A DNA stretch of 39,581 bases, taken from positions 1-39,581 of the forward strand of contig CAYOKT010000018.1 of NCBI GenBank assembly GCA_964404605.1, read 5' to 3'. The stretch comes from CAYOKT01 sp964404605 (GTDB lineage: Bacteria; Electryoneota; Electryoneia; Electryoneales; Electryoneaceae). This document shows positions 38,294-39,581 of this stretch, piece by piece (the stretch's first letter is position 1; each line of letters starts with the position of its first letter). Position numbers and translations under genes: made by a program. Below the pieces are notes generated by a model, which saw only the letters and a list, made by a program, of their open reading frames with translations, was not told where the DNA came from and did no database searches.

Positions 38294-39481
38294 ATGATCC
38301 ATCACGCCCTCATCGATGACACCGCCGGGGTGCTCTTCGTCCTCGCCGCGAACGCCGCCTTCTGGTTCTTCCTCGAGCGCCGGACCGGGTGGAAACTGTT
38401 CCAGTTCATCCCGCCGCTGATCTTCATCTATGTCCTCCCGGCGGTGTTCTCCAACGCCGGCCTGATCCCGCACGAACACGGCGTGTACGCCTTCATGGGG
38501 GATATCATCCTCCCGGTGTTCCTCGTTCTCCTGCTGCTCGATGTGGATGTCCGGGCGACAGTACGGGTGATGGGGCGGGGCGTTTTCGTGATGCTCATCG
38601 GCACCCTGGGGGTGATCGTCGGCGCGCCGGTCGGCTTCGCGGCGGTGCGCGGGTGGCTGGATGCGGGCGCCTGGCGCGGGTTCGGAACCCTCGCCGGGAG
38701 CTGGATCGGCGGCACCGGCAACATGGCCGCGGTCGCGGAGGGACTCGGCACCTCGGGCACCGATTTCGGGCTGGCGGTGATCGCGGACAACGTCGTCTAC
38801 CTGCTCTGGTTGCCGCTGCTGCTGCAGTCGAAGAACCTCGCGCGGTGGTTCCATCGCTTCACCCGGGTCAGCGAGTCGAGGCTCGCGGTGATGAAGGAGG
38901 CGGCGAACGACCTCGTCGTCGACAAGGGACCGCCGAAGATGCGCCACTACCTCTACCTGATCGCGATCGGGGTCGGCGGGACCTGGGTCGCCTGGCTGAT
39001 CGCGGGGACGCTGCCTCCCCTGCCGCCCGTGCTGACCACCGGCACCTACCGCATCCTCCTGGTGACCACCATCGGACTCGCCCTCTCCTTCAGCCCGGCG
39101 AAGCGCATTCCCGGCAGCCATGACCTGGCGATGGCGCTCGTCTACCTCTTCGTCTCGCGCATGGGGGCGAAAGCCTCCGTGGCGGGTCTCGCGGGCCAGG
39201 CGGTGCCCTTCGTCGCCGGGGCGTTTCTCTGGATCTTCATCCATGGTCTCTTCATTCTCTTCGCGGCGCGCCTTTTCCGCATCGACATCCACACCGCGGC
39301 GATCGCGAGTGCGGCGAACATCGGCGGCGCCGCCAGCGCCCCCGTGGTCGCCGCGTTCCATGATGAACGCCTCGTCCCGGTGAGCATCCTGATGGCCCTG
39401 ATCGGGTATGCCGTGGGGAACTACGGCGCCTTCCTCGCGGCGTGGCTGTGCAGCCTGGTGGCGGGGGGGGTGAATCTATAA
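38294..39481 (+). CDS. DUF819-family integral membrane protein
   Basis: 395 residues. At least ten membrane helices in two similar halves; conserved WIGGTGNMAAVAEGL in the middle and SAANIGGAASAPVVAAFH near the end, the paired glycine-rich motifs of DUF819 (YjcL-like) proteins, which are predicted transporters with an inverted repeat. Substrate unknown. The first half ends near residue 190; the joining segment (about 190-220) is charged and cytoplasmic. ATG is poorly served by a ribosome site (CAGG), consistent with a short leader. Confidence 0.85.
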   Translation: MIHHALIDDTAGVLFVLAANAAFWFFLERRTGWKLFQFIPPLIFIYVLPAVFSNAGLIPHEHGVYAFMGDIILPVFLVLLLLDVDVRATVRVMGRGVFVMLIGTLGVIVGAPVGFAAVRGWLDAGAWRGFGTLAGSWIGGTGNMAAVAEGLGTSGTDFGLAVIADNVVYLLWLPLLLQSKNLARWFHRFTRVSESRLAVMKEAANDLVVDKGPPKMRHYLYLIAIGVGGTWVAWLIAGTLPPLPPVLTTGTYRILLVTTIGLALSFSPAKRIPGSHDLAMALVYLFVSRMGAKASVAGLAGQAVPFVAGAFLWIFIHGLFILFAARLFRIDIHTAAIASAANIGGAASAPVVAAFHDERLVPVSILMALIGYAVGNYGAFLAAWLCSLVAGGVNL

Positions 39482-39581
39482 TATCCATCCTTGAATCAGG
39501 TAGATGGACTGCTGGCAATGAGCATCAGTCAAGTCCCAATCTGTGTGTACTTTCGATTCCGTGTTGTGTGAGAGCCGGGTA
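39482..39581. other. Low-GC right edge
   Basis: The last 100 bases are close to 50% GC in a window that is otherwise roughly two-thirds GC. The string TTGTGTGAGAGCCGGG near the end vaguely recalls the structured part of some group II introns, but too little is present to call one. No ORF can be assigned. Confidence 0.3.

Overview
The window is chromosomal DNA of very high GC content, densely packed with housekeeping genes. The host looks like a flagellated, diderm (Gram-negative-type) bacterium: there is a TolC-like outer-membrane efflux protein, a beta-barrel candidate, an MCE/MlaD-type protein and lipobox-bearing YbhG. HPr kinase and split mannose-type PTS proteins are also present, a mix common in Deltaproteobacteria-like, Gemmatimonadota-like and related uncultured phyla. 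I cannot name the taxon from sequence alone. There is no rRNA, tRNA, CRISPR array, transposase or prophage.

Layout. 1-2033: transketolase, cut at its 5' end. 2034-5583: a flagellar-looking accessory block. It holds a FlgM-like gene behind a sigma-54-type promoter and closed by its own terminator, a strong candidate for a sigma-28-driven small RNA on the minus strand, and five unrecognised genes (one of 419 residues with a four-copy internal motif, four small acidic or charged ones). 5718-13268 (minus): a complete TetR-TolC-YbhG-YbhF-YbhS-YbhR-type efflux operon in which YbhF is split into two overlapping genes; promoter and dyad operator lie upstream of tetR. 13369-15736: a small secreted protein, an S4 RNA-binding protein, PtsN-type EIIA and a MerR-like regulator behind a second sigma-28-type promoter. 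15827-19849: cvpA, yqeY and rpsU, a HIT protein, an HDOD protein and HU. 19964-23858 (minus): cytidylyltransferase plus CDP-alcohol phosphotransferase, thiamine pyrophosphokinase, and SpmB and SpmA. 24145-31220: MATE exporter, PdxST (PLP synthase), Kbl, an outer-membrane protein and MalQ. 31432-37956 (plus): topA, xerC-like, hpf, hprK, PTS EIIA(Man), PTS EIIB(Man) and an MCE protein, nearly all overlapping or only a few bases apart. 38294-39481: a DUF819-like membrane protein. The last 100 bases fall sharply in GC and look like the edge of something different.

Promoters I could read fall into three classes: housekeeping sites with TTGACT/TTGATT-like -35 and TATTTT/TATATT -10 elements, one sigma-54-type site, and two sigma-28-type sites. 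The sigma-28 sites, the FlgM-like protein and the sigma-54 site together suggest that the 2.2-5.6 kb block and the MerR-like gene belong to the motility regulon. The most novel items are the putative sigma-28 small RNA (2774-2966), the unknown 3019-5583 gene set, whose last three members share a C-terminal [VI]-D-x-Y-[AF] ending, and the rpsU start with a terminator hairpin directly in front of it.
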